A stretch of 64,000 bases of DNA, taken from contig NZ_KQ960598.1 in assembly GCF_001553265.1 (NCBI RefSeq), forward strand, positions 1 through 64,000. The letters are read 5' to 3'. The notes under the pieces are model-generated. The model was not told the origin of the DNA, ran no database searches, and worked only from the letters and a program-made list of their open reading frames with translations. Of this stretch, positions 54,308 through 62,546 are shown piece after piece. A program made the translations under genes and the position numbers. Numbering within the stretch: the stretch's first letter is position 1; every line of letters starts with the position of its first letter. The stretch is from Prevotella sp. DNF00663 (GTDB lineage: Bacteria; Bacteroidota; Bacteroidia; Bacteroidales; Bacteroidaceae).

Positions 54308-56245
54308 ATGGTGCGAGATATGAAGTTACTTGATAAACTAGTTAGTTGGTATTTTTCAAAAGATGCATTACCTTATTGGTGTGTGTTCATTATAGACTGT
54401 ATTATTTGTTATTTATCTGGCTTATTTGTATTTTGGCTTTATTATAATGGAGCTGTGACGCTAGGTAATATCATCTTATTGACGAAGACTATATTTATGT
54501 ATATGGTTTTCAACTTGATAGGTTTTAAGTTTTTTAGAACTTATACGGGTGTCATAAGATACTCTACTGTCACAGATTTAGTGAGAGTGGGATGTGCCAT
54601 GTTCTTATCTTTGTTTGTAGCCGAGGTTATGCATTATGTTATTTATTATTGGCATTTGCATTTCATTAGGTTGCAAGGTCGCCAAATAGTTGCGATGTAT
54701 CTTGTTGCAACGGTAGGAATGATGGCATTTAGAATGCTTGTAAAAACATTATATGAAGTGCTGTTTAGTTCTAACACTGGTATGCGCACATTCATATACG
54801 GTGTACAAAAGGGTGGTATCGGACTGGCTAAAAATATTAGAAATGAAAAGCCAGCCAGATTCCAACTAAAAGGGTTTATAGCTCCTGATGCTTATTTCTC
54901 TGGACGTAGGTTGTTGGGAGTGCGAGTGTATAAGAACGATGAAGACTTGATAGATGTATTGAAATCTATGAATGTTCAGGTTGTATTGGTCTCTCCATTA
55001 CAGAATAAGGCGTTTCGTAGAGATGGAGCTTTGCAAGATAGATTGATACAAGCTAATATCCATATATATATGGTTGCTGAATCTGAGGAGTGGGCACCAG
55101 AAAAGAATACTGCAAGTGCACTCAAGGAAATCAGTATTGAAGACCTGCTACCGCGTAATGAGATACAGGTAGATATGGAAGCAATAGGCAGAATGATAAC
55201 AGGAAAGAAAATTCTGATAACGGGTTCTGCTGGTAGTATCGGTAAGGGAATATTGAAGCAGATTGCAGTGTATCATCCTTCTGAATTGATGTTGATAGAC
55301 CAAGCGGAAACTCCCCAGCATGACATTCGGTTGATGATGGCTCGCGATTATCCTAAGATTAAAGCGACTGTAGTAGTCGAAACGATAACCAATGAACACA
55401 GAATGGAATATATATTCAATAGGTTCAGACCTGATTATGTGTTTCATGCGGCAGCTTATAAACATGTACCTATGATGGAGGATAATCCTTATGAGAGCGT
55501 TTTGAATAATATTCGCGGTACGAAAGTCATTGCGGATTTGGCTGTCAAGTATGGTGTGAAGAAGTTTGTAATGCTTAGTACGGATAAGGCAGTCAATCCA
55601 ACAAATGTAATGGGATGTTCTAAGCGCATTTGCGAAATTTATATTCAGTCGCTAGATAAGGCCATTAAGCAAGGGACGACAGAATCTTTGAAAGATAGAG
55701 TGACCCAGTTTGTGACGACTCGATTTGGAAATGTGCTTGGCTCAAATGGTTCTGTGATACCTCTTTTTGAAAAGCAAATCAAAGCAGGTGGACCACTGAC
55801 GGTAACTGATCCCAATATTATCCGTTTCTTTATGTTGATACCAGAGGCTTGCAAGCTGGTGTTAGAGGCTGGTACCCATGGCAATGGAGGAGAGATATTC
55901 GTCTTTGATATGGGCGAGCCTGTGAAGATTGCAGATTTGGCAAAGCGTATGATATTGCTGTCCGGAGCACAAAATGTTCAAATTAAATATACAGGATTGC
56001 GTGAAGGCGAAAAGCTATATGAGGAAGTGTTATCAAAAGAAGAAGATACTTTACCTTCATTTAATCCCAAGATTCGTATTGCCAAAGTTCGACAATATGA
56101 ATATGGCAATATCAATCAAGAGATTCTTAATCTGATAGATATAGCACAGACTTTTGATGATATGAAGATAGTTAAGAAGATGAAGGAATTAGTTCCGGAG
56201 TTTAAGTCAAAGAATTCTGTGTATGAGCAGTTAGACAACAACTAA
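54308..56245 (+). CDS. UDP-HexNAc 4,6-dehydratase, PglF/CapD type
   Basis: A 645-residue inner-membrane enzyme. It has four N-terminal membrane segments (about 20-160), a first Rossmann-like domain (about 165-280) and the C-terminal SDR dehydratase with ILITGSAGSIGKGIL (about 300-314), AAYKHVPMMEDNPYE and STDKAVNPTNVMGCSK. The last has Met where Tyr-type SDRs carry the catalytic Tyr, the usual PglF/CapD pattern. It yields the 4-keto-6-deoxy sugar for the DegT aminotransferase. The stop overlaps the next ATG (TAATG). Confidence 0.92.
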   Translation: MVRDMKLLDKLVSWYFSKDALPYWCVFIIDCIICYLSGLFVFWLYYNGAVTLGNIILLTKTIFMYMVFNLIGFKFFRTYTGVIRYSTVTDLVRVGCAMFLSLFVAEVMHYVIYYWHLHFIRLQGRQIVAMYLVATVGMMAFRMLVKTLYEVLFSSNTGMRTFIYGVQKGGIGLAKNIRNEKPARFQLKGFIAPDAYFSGRRLLGVRVYKNDEDLIDVLKSMNVQVVLVSPLQNKAFRRDGALQDRLIQANIHIYMVAESEEWAPEKNTASALKEISIEDLLPRNEIQVDMEAIGRMITGKKILITGSAGSIGKGILKQIAVYHPSELMLIDQAETPQHDIRLMMARDYPKIKATVVVETITNEHRMEYIFNRFRPDYVFHAAAYKHVPMMEDNPYESVLNNIRGTKVIADLAVKYGVKKFVMLSTDKAVNPTNVMGCSKRICEIYIQSLDKAIKQGTTESLKDRVTQFVTTRFGNVLGSNGSVIPLFEKQIKAGGPLTVTDPNIIRFFMLIPEACKLVLEAGTHGNGGEIFVFDMGEPVKIADLAKRMILLSGAQNVQIKYTGLREGEKLYEEVLSKEEDTLPSFNPKIRIAKVRQYEYGNINQEILNLIDIAQTFDDMKIVKKMKELVPEFKSKNSVYEQLDNN

Positions 56246-57348
56246 TGAATCAATCAAAATTACATCTCCATTTTCTACGTTTTGCGCTAGATACTGAGTA
56301 TTCTCTACCAGCGTTAGATAAGTTAGATTGGAATGGATTGTACGAATTTGCTAATCGACATTCCATTCTTGGCATCTTGTATCAGGGATTGGAAAGATTA
56401 CCTAAGGATAGTATTTGTCGTCCATCACGGCAACTCATTTTCAAATGGGTTGCAGCCGTAGATCAGATTAAACGAGCAAATATACAAGTAAATCAAGATG
56501 CTTGTCGACTGACAGAGGTGTTTAAACAGGATGGTATCCAATCATGTATACTAAAAGGACAGGCTAATGCCCGATTATATCCGACCCCTTTATATCGTAT
56601 GCCAGGTGATATAGACGTTTGGACGGATATGAAAAGTGCCAAAGATATTGTTCGCTATGTGAAGCAAAAAGATATTATGTCCTCACCGGAATATCATCAT
56701 ATCGATTGGCCTAGCTTCGGTCGTACTCCTATTGAGGTTCATTATTTTCCCTCATTTATGGGAAATTTATACCATGAAATCCAATTAAGGCGCTATTTTG
56801 AGCAACAGAAAAGCAAACAATTTGAAAATTTTGTGGAACTTCCTAACACGTCTGGGCAAGGTATTTATGTTCTCAATTCCGATATGGATAGTGTATTTCA
56901 GCTCTCACATATTATGCATCATTTCTTTTTTGAGGGTATAGGACTACGACAAATCATAGATTATTATTATTTATTAAGATATGGTATTGCTCCAAAGGAT
57001 AGGGAAAATATTGCTAAAACAATAAAAAAACTTCATCTGTTGAAATTTTCAAAGGGAATCATGTGGCTTATGCACGAAGTATTAGGACTGGATAAGCAAT
57101 ATTTGTACACGGAACCTGATGAGAATATAGGGCAACTTCTATTGGTAGAAATATTATATGCTGGGAACTTTGGACATTTTGATAGTCGCTATCATTTTGC
57201 TGGATTACCCCTTTACAAACAATATCTACTGGAGATAAAACGAAATTTAAGATTCAGTCGGTATTTCCCTTCGGAGGTTTTATGGGGGCGTCCTATAGCC
57301 CGTTTTTGGCATTCTGCATATAAGTATTATCTGAGAAGGAGTGTATAA
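56245..57348 (+). CDS. NTP_transf_5 family nucleotidyltransferase-like protein
   Basis: A 367-residue protein of the putative nucleotidyltransferase family PF14907. It contains ILKGQANARLYPTPLYRMPGDIDVW (about 110-132), with the GxxD(x)D metal-binding pattern of pol-beta-like nucleotidyltransferases, and IDWPSFGRTPIEVHYFP. Such genes are frequent at the ends of Bacteroidetes capsule loci; their role is not established. It is the last gene of the locus, closed by a strong terminator. Confidence 0.8.
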   Translation: MNQSKLHLHFLRFALDTEYSLPALDKLDWNGLYEFANRHSILGILYQGLERLPKDSICRPSRQLIFKWVAAVDQIKRANIQVNQDACRLTEVFKQDGIQSCILKGQANARLYPTPLYRMPGDIDVWTDMKSAKDIVRYVKQKDIMSSPEYHHIDWPSFGRTPIEVHYFPSFMGNLYHEIQLRRYFEQQKSKQFENFVELPNTSGQGIYVLNSDMDSVFQLSHIMHHFFFEGIGLRQIIDYYYLLRYGIAPKDRENIAKTIKKLHLLKFSKGIMWLMHEVLGLDKQYLYTEPDENIGQLLLVEILYAGNFGHFDSRYHFAGLPLYKQYLLEIKRNLRFSRYFPSEVLWGRPIARFWHSAYKYYLRRSV

Positions 57349-57370
57349 GCCTCTCTCGTCAATCATATAA

Positions 57371-57409
57371 TACCAAAAAGGCTGCTCCATAAGAGCAGCC
57401 TTTTTGGTA
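57371..57409. terminator. 17-bp perfect terminator at the end of the capsule locus
   Basis: TACCAAAAAGGCTGCTC (57371-57387) and its exact complement (57393-57409) flank a 5-nt loop, with A5 and T5 inside the stem. It serves the plus-strand capsule operon and the convergent rny gene. Confidence 0.92.
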
Positions 57410-57425
57410 TGTATAAATAGATGTT

Positions 57426-58961
57426 TTACTTTGCGTATGCCACAGAACGAGTCTCGCGGATAACGGTAATCTTTACTTGACCGGGATAAGTCATCTCGTT
57501 CTGAATCTTGGTAGCGATTTCGCTTGATAGCTTTTCACTTTCAGCATCGTCCATCTTATCGGCTCCAACGATGACGCGAAGCTCACGACCGGCTTGGATA
57601 GCATAGGTTTTAGTCACACCGGGATAGCTTAGTGCGATAGCTTCCAAGTCGTTGAGGCGCTTGATATAAGCTTCTACAATTTCACGACGAGCCCCCGGAC
57701 GAGCCCCGGAGATGGCGTCACAAACCTGTACGATAGGAGCGAGGAGACTCTGCATCTCTACTTCATCGTGGTGAGCTGCGATAGCATTTACCACATCGGG
57801 CTTTTCCTTGTACTTCTCTGCTATCTTACCACCATATAATGCGTGGGGCAATTCGCTCTCCTCGTCTGGCACCTTACCAATATCGTGGAGCAGTCCGGCA
57901 CGCTTTGCCTTCTTTGGATTCAAGCCCAACTCACTGGCCATAACAGCACAGAGATTGGCAGTTTCACGAGCATGTTGCAGCAAGTTCTGACCGTAAGAAG
58001 AACGGTATTTCATCTTACCAACGATTCTTACAAGCTCCGGATGTAGTCCATGAATACCTAAATCGATGGTTGTACGCTTACCGGTTTCAATGATTTCGTT
58101 GTCTAATTGCTTCTTGACTTTAGCCACAACTTCTTCAATACGCGCTGGATGAATACGACCATCGGCTACAAGTTGGTGAAGAGCAAGGCGACAAATCTCA
58201 CGGCGAACAGGGTCGAATGCACTGATAACGATAGCTTCGGGCGTGTCATCTACGACAATCTCAACACCGGTAGCAGCCTCAAGGGCACGGATGTTACGAC
58301 CCTCACGGCCAATGATGCGTCCCTTAACTTCATCGTTATCAATATGGAATACGCTGACGGAGTTCTCAATGGCAGTCTCGGTAGCAACGCGCTGGATAGT
58401 CTGAATGACAATCTTCTTGGCCTGCTGGTTGGCATTGAGCTTGGCTTCGTCCATGATTTCGTTAATATAGCTAGCAGCATCAAGCTTGGCTTGGTCTTTC
58501 AAACTCTCAACAAGACGATTTTTTGCTTCCTCTGCACTAAGGCCTGAGAGTTCTTCAAGCTTTGCTCGTTCAAGGTCTTGCATCTTCTCTAAGTCTTGTT
58601 GTTTTACCTGCAACAATTTCTTCTCATTGTCGATGCGCTGCTGGTTCTGGTCTACTTCTTGCTTCTTTCGGCCAAGTTCTTCCTGTCGTTGGTTCAGCGA
58701 CAACTCTCTTTGCTTCAACTTATTTTCTATCTGCTGAATCTTCTGATTGCGCTGCTGAACCTCTTTTTCAAGTTCAGACTTCTTATTGAGGAATTTTTCT
58801 TTTACTTCAAGGAGCTTCTTTTCTTTGATTACTTCTGCGTCTTTTGTTGCTGAATTAATCATTTCCTTGTATTTCCCAGTCATTACATAACGGAAAAGAG
58901 TATACCCGATACAGCTTCCCGCCAGTAGAGCCACAATGGCTATAATAACTATTGTTGTCAT
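57426..58961 (-). CDS. rny: Ribonuclease Y
   Basis: Membrane-anchored endoribonuclease that starts mRNA decay. The 511-residue protein has an N-terminal membrane segment (about 3-25), a long coiled coil (about 30-190, rich in Glu/Lys/Gln), a KH domain with [16 protein letters not shown] (about 215-232) and an HD domain with [13 protein letters not shown] and [11 protein letters not shown]. Length is typical. It follows zapA on the minus strand by about 40 nt. Confidence 0.96.
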   Translation of the reverse strand: MTTIVIIAIVALLAGSCIGYTLFRYVMTGKYKEMINSATKDAEVIKEKKLLEVKEKFLNKKSELEKEVQQRNQKIQQIENKLKQRELSLNQRQEELGRKKQEVDQNQQRIDNEKKLLQVKQQDLEKMQDLERAKLEELSGLSAEEAKNRLVESLKDQAKLDAASYINEIMDEAKLNANQQAKKIVIQTIQRVATETAIENSVSVFHIDNDEVKGRIIGREGRNIRALEAATGVEIVVDDTPEAIVISAFDPVRREICRLALHQLVADGRIHPARIEEVVAKVKKQLDNEIIETGKRTTIDLGIHGLHPELVRIVGKMKYRSSYGQNLLQHARETANLCAVMASELGLNPKKAKRAGLLHDIGKVPDEESELPHALYGGKIAEKYKEKPDVVNAIAAHHDEVEMQSLLAPIVQVCDAISGARPGARREIVEAYIKRLNDLEAIALSYPGVTKTYAIQAGRELRVIVGADKMDDAESEKLSSEIATKIQNEMTYPGQVKITVIRETRSVAYAK

Positions 58962-58999
58962 GTGTATATATGTATATTTTTAGTGTTAGCTTCTCAAAA

Positions 59000-59299
59000 C
59001 TACTTCAGCGCGTCTTCAATTTCAGAAGTCAATGTCTTGAGAACTTCACTAAAAGGAGCCGTATCGTTGCGATCGGCTTCTCGCTCATATCGTAAAGCTA
59101 TGTCTATCAGTGCCATATACAAAATCTCCTTATCACTTTTACGGCCCTTGAAAACCTCAGCATAGGTATTTACCGTATCAGTGATAAGTTTGGCAGCATC
59201 TCTATACAGTTTCTCGTCGGCCCGAACAATGTTGACCGACATCTCTGTATCATAGACATGTAATCTGATATGTAGTTTCTCTTTGTTGTCTTCTTCCAT
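59000..59299 (-). CDS. zapA: Cell division protein ZapA
   Basis: A 99-residue FtsZ-ring-associated protein. It has the N-terminal ZapA domain (KLHIRLHVYDTEMSVNI...EKLYRDAAKLITDTVNTY) followed by a helical tail. ATG 59297-59299 is used rather than the GTG one codon upstream. It lies 9 nt after a small coiled-coil gene, a pairing expected for a ZapA partner, and upstream of rny. Confidence 0.85.
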   Translation of the reverse strand: MEEDNKEKLHIRLHVYDTEMSVNIVRADEKLYRDAAKLITDTVNTYAEVFKGRKSDKEILYMALIDIALRYEREADRNDTAPFSEVLKTLTSEIEDALK

Positions 59300-59308
59300 C
59301 ACGACTTG

Positions 59309-59602
59309 TTATTTTTCACTGAGCAGCGTGATACATTTATTTACCTCTCGAATTAATTTAGAAACTCGTTTACTAGCTTCTTCCATATCGCCATCGGTGA
59401 TTTCTATCATCTTGGCCATCTTAAGGCTGTTGTAATTCCTTTCTGCTTGAGCCAGTTGGCTTTCCAACTGCTTGATACGCAAGTCCCTTTCGTCTACCAT
59501 TGCATACAGATTATCGTTCTCCTTCTTGGTTTCAATGTATTGGAGAATCATCTGTCTGACACGTGTAGAAAAGAGAGATAGTATCTTCTCGTTAGCATCC
59601 AT
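59309..59602 (-). CDS. Small coiled-coil protein upstream of zapA
   Basis: A 97-residue hypothetical protein predicted to be nearly all helical. A heptad-rich coiled coil at about 25-65 (KKENDNLYAMVDERDLRIKQ, LESQLAQAERNYN) is followed by a second helix. Its size, coiled coil and place directly before zapA suggest a ZapB-like division partner, but I do not recognise a named family. Confidence 0.7.
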   Translation of the reverse strand: MDANEKILSLFSTRVRQMILQYIETKKENDNLYAMVDERDLRIKQLESQLAQAERNYNSLKMAKMIEITDGDMEEASKRVSKLIREVNKCITLLSEK

Positions 59603-59620
59603 AGACTTACAATTTGGTTA

Positions 59621-59652
59621 CAAATTTAATTGAATTAATCGGTTATTCCAAA
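59621..59652 (-). promoter_or_regulatory. Promoter of the coiled-coil/zapA/rny operon
   Basis: Minus-strand TTTG (59649-59652), 20 nt and TAAATTTG (59621-59628), 19 nt before the ATG. Confidence 0.75.
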
Positions 59653-59666
59653 TAATACGTAAATTT

Positions 59667-60296
59667 TTATTTCTTATATTCGTCTGTATTGTTCGGTGAT
59701 TCCTTTTTGGCCAGCATCACTACTTGGTAGACGAAGTCGGTAATCCATTTCTGTGAGAATCCCAGTCGCTTGTTGTACTGGCGAATAGTCAATACGGTTT
59801 TCATCACACCGGCATCGGTGTAGTCGTTTTTATTGAACACGTCGCTCACTGTTTTCTCTGTCATGCTGTAGATAGCGCGCTTGAAGAAGGAGGGGAGTCG
59901 GAGTTTGAACTTCATCAAATTGCCCATGAGCATCATCACGTCTTGTGTGAATCCTTGGAATTGGATGAGGTAAGTCTGCACGTCTTGTATCTTGTGGCAG
60001 TTTTTGCGGATGCTTTGGTCTATCTCTTTGAAGAATGTGTCATCAGTGTGATACAGCTCTTTGAGCATCTTCTTACACTGGTTACGCTCGCCAATACCGA
60101 GTTTGTTGTTGACTGTGGGCACGTGTAGGGTCGATTTAAACATGCGCAAGTCGGGGAGCATCGCTAGATTGTTGATACCAAGGTTGGCTGCAAGCGATGC
60201 TTGGAAATACACACGTACCAAGGTCATGTAGTCTTCCATTCCACCCACTTTGGCTGTACTATTCTTGCTTTTAAAAAGTTTAGAAAATATTCCCAT
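59667..60296 (-). CDS. Hypothetical protein, 209 residues
   Basis: No family is recognised. The start is ATG 60294-60296 (MGIFSKLFKSKN), 36 nt after a good -7 box; the extension upstream covers the promoter. The protein is helical and mildly basic with no signal peptide or membrane segment. It has a short basic N-terminus that could bind membrane, then KRAIYSMTEKTVSDVFNKND-type helices. It is monocistronic and adjacent to the zapA operon. Confidence 0.65.
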   Translation of the reverse strand: MGIFSKLFKSKNSTAKVGGMEDYMTLVRVYFQASLAANLGINNLAMLPDLRMFKSTLHVPTVNNKLGIGERNQCKKMLKELYHTDDTFFKEIDQSIRKNCHKIQDVQTYLIQFQGFTQDVMMLMGNLMKFKLRLPSFFKRAIYSMTEKTVSDVFNKNDYTDAGVMKTVLTIRQYNKRLGFSQKWITDFVYQVVMLAKKESPNNTDEYKK

Positions 60297-60331
60297 CTTG
60301 TTGATTCTAATTGTGTTATTCTTGTTTGCTG

Positions 60332-60363
60332 CAAAGTTAGTGAAAGTTGAGCTAAAGACCAAA
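60332..60363 (-). promoter_or_regulatory. Promoter of the 209-residue hypothetical gene
   Basis: Minus-strand TTTG (60360-60363), 20 nt and TAACTTTG (60332-60339). Confidence 0.75.
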
Positions 60364-60437
60364 GGTTTCCTGTGGTTTTAGGTTGGTTCTTTGCATTAAA
60401 GAGCTAGTCTGTTTGGCTACTTGTAAATTCCTCGACT

Positions 60438-60532
60438 ATCAGGTTGCAGTGTGATGGCAGTGATGCTGTATAGCTTTTTCAATTTTGCTGAAGCGTTTTT
60501 GCAGGGATGTTGGAGTGTCTTTGCAGTGAAAT
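60438..60532. repeat. Palindromic intergenic repeat, copy R5
   Basis: The right core GCAGGGATGTTGG...CTTTGCAGTGAAATT spans about 60500-60532. The left half (60438-60468) is a weaker inverted core. It aligns best with R3 along its whole length. It fills the gap between divergent genes, which otherwise holds only promoters. Confidence 0.65.
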
Positions 60533-60611
60533 TCTAGTGATGTATTATAAAAAGAATATGCTCTGAATAAAAGTTTTTAAGTGAACACATGAATCTTTAT
60601 GTATTTTTGTT

Positions 60612-60619
60612 TATCTTTG
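60612..60619 (+). promoter_or_regulatory. -7 promoter element of the second polysaccharide operon
   Basis: TATCTTTG, 42 nt before the ATG at 60662. No clear -33 box. Confidence 0.55.
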
Positions 60620-60661
60620 CGGCAAATTAGAGATTGAATAATCATTCGTTCAGTTTTTGGT

Positions 60662-61633
60662 ATGAAGCAGTCTGGAAACAGAAATGACCTTATAAGAATT
60701 TTAGTTGCGATTGGCGACTTTTTTGTGTTGAATGTTACATTATGGGCATTTATAGTGCTTATGCCAAATTTTGTACCATCATTTTTCCATGTCGCAACAA
60801 AGATGACATTGCTGGTAGCCAACTTCTCGATGTTGGTTAGCCAAATGTTGTATCATACCATCATTCATTTGCGTAGGGTAAACTTTGAAGACGCATTGAG
60901 CAGGGTGTTCAAACTGAGTGCATGCCAAGCAGTAGTGATGTACGTGATGCTGAGAATGATAGGTGTGCAGGAGCAGGTCTTGTATTGTTTGCTACTGTTG
61001 TTCCCCGCGGTCTTCTTCTTTCTCATGGTAACACGTCTTATACAGCGAGTGTTGTTGAAGCATTATCGCCAAATGGGGCGCAACACGCGTACGGTGCTGT
61101 TTATTGGGCTGATGTATCCCATTATTGCTATGTGCATCAAATTACAGAGTCTGGGTTCTGTGCAGTTCAAACAACAACGTGCAGGACAGAATGGTCAGAC
61201 CTTTAATTGCTTGAAATTCCGTTCCATGCACGTTAATGCAGATTCTGATAAGCAGCAAGCTACGAAGGATGATCCGCGAAAGTTTGCCTTTGGTAATTTC
61301 ATGCGCAAGACAAATATTGACGAATTACCGCAGTTTTTCAATGTGTTGAAAGGAAATATGAGTATCGTTGGGCCTCGTCCACATATGCTTTACCATACAG
61401 ATGTGTATCGTGATTTGATAGATAAATACATGGTTAGGCACTTTAGTAAACCCGGAATTACCGGTTGGGCTCAGATAACAGGTTTTAGAGGTGAGACCAA
61501 GGAACTGTGGCAAATGGAGGAACGTATTAAACGAGATATATGGTATATCGAACATTGGTCATTCTGGTTGGATATTAAGATTATCATGAAGACTGCAATA
61601 GGATTCATGATACCGGATAAACAAGCATATTAA
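60662..61633 (+). CDS. Polyprenyl glycosylphosphotransferase with internal in-frame deletion
   Basis: Would start a second polysaccharide by loading a sugar-phosphate on undecaprenyl phosphate. It has four N-terminal membrane segments (about 10-125), then [16 protein letters not shown], normally the start of a Rossmann-like domain. That is joined at about residue 150 directly to [14 protein letters not shown] in the catalytic domain, followed by intact [37 protein letters not shown] and KPGITGWAQ. At 323 residues it is about 140 shorter than relatives and lacks the KRxFDI start of the transferase helix. The frame is open, but activity is doubtful. Confidence 0.8.
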   Translation: MKQSGNRNDLIRILVAIGDFFVLNVTLWAFIVLMPNFVPSFFHVATKMTLLVANFSMLVSQMLYHTIIHLRRVNFEDALSRVFKLSACQAVVMYVMLRMIGVQEQVLYCLLLLFPAVFFFLMVTRLIQRVLLKHYRQMGRNTRTVLFIGLMYPIIAMCIKLQSLGSVQFKQQRAGQNGQTFNCLKFRSMHVNADSDKQQATKDDPRKFAFGNFMRKTNIDELPQFFNVLKGNMSIVGPRPHMLYHTDVYRDLIDKYMVRHFSKPGITGWAQITGFRGETKELWQMEERIKRDIWYIEHWSFWLDIKIIMKTAIGFMIPDKQAY

Positions 61634-61634
61634 T

Positions 61635-62513
61635 ATGAAAGGAATTGTATTGGCAGGCGGTTCGGGTACGCGTCTTTATCCGATTACGAAGGGAGTCAGT
61701 AAGCAATTGATTCCTATCTTTGATAAACCTATGATTTATTATCCCATATCTGTGCTCATGCTTGCAGATATTAAGGATATATTAATCATATCTACCCCGT
61801 ACGATTTACCCGGTTTCAAACGGTTGCTTGGCGATGGTCATGAGCTTGGAGTAAATTTTGAATACGCCGAGCAGCCTAGTCCCGACGGATTGGCACAAGC
61901 ATTTATTATCGGTGAAGAGTTTATTGGTACAGACAGTGTGTGTCTTGTGTTGGGCGATAACATATTCTATGGCGCCGGCTTAACGGGTTTGTTGCATCAA
62001 AGTGTGAAAGATGCCGAGGAGCGTAACAAGGCTAGTGTCTTCGGCTATTATGTGAATGATCCGGAGCGTTATGGGGTTGCTGAGTTTGATGATAGATCTG
62101 GAAAATGTCTAAGTATAGAGGAGAAACCAGAGTATCCTAAGAGCAATTATGCGGTAGTTGGGCTGTATTTCTATCCTAATTCAGTGGTTGAAATCGCTAA
62201 AAACATTCGTCCTAGTGAGCGTGGAGAATTGGAAATAACGACTGTCAATCAAGAATATCTGGGACAGGACAAACTATTGGTGAAACCATTACAACGTGGT
62301 TTTGCTTGGCTTGATACCGGAACTCATGATAGTTTGAGTGAGGCTAGTACCTTTATTGAGGTTATAGAAAAGAGGCAGGGGCTCAAGATAGCTTGTCTTG
62401 AAGAGATTGCTTTGCAGAATGGTTGGATAACCAAAGCGCAGGTGGCAGAGCTGGCTAAGCCTATGATAAAGAATGGGTACGGACAGTATCTCATGCGAAT
62501 CTCTCAGAATTAA
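61635..62513 (+). CDS. rfbA: Glucose-1-phosphate thymidylyltransferase
   Basis: First step to dTDP-L-rhamnose, joining glucose-1-phosphate and dTTP. The 292-residue enzyme has [20 protein letters not shown] at the N-terminus, [30 protein letters not shown] and [12 protein letters not shown]. It begins 2 nt after the transferase gene. rfbC is at 31894; rfbB and rfbD are expected elsewhere. Confidence 0.96.
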   Translation: MKGIVLAGGSGTRLYPITKGVSKQLIPIFDKPMIYYPISVLMLADIKDILIISTPYDLPGFKRLLGDGHELGVNFEYAEQPSPDGLAQAFIIGEEFIGTDSVCLVLGDNIFYGAGLTGLLHQSVKDAEERNKASVFGYYVNDPERYGVAEFDDRSGKCLSIEEKPEYPKSNYAVVGLYFYPNSVVEIAKNIRPSERGELEITTVNQEYLGQDKLLVKPLQRGFAWLDTGTHDSLSEASTFIEVIEKRQGLKIACLEEIALQNGWITKAQVAELAKPMIKNGYGQYLMRISQN

Positions 62514-62546
62514 TTACGAATAAAAATAATTAGATAATATTTAATA

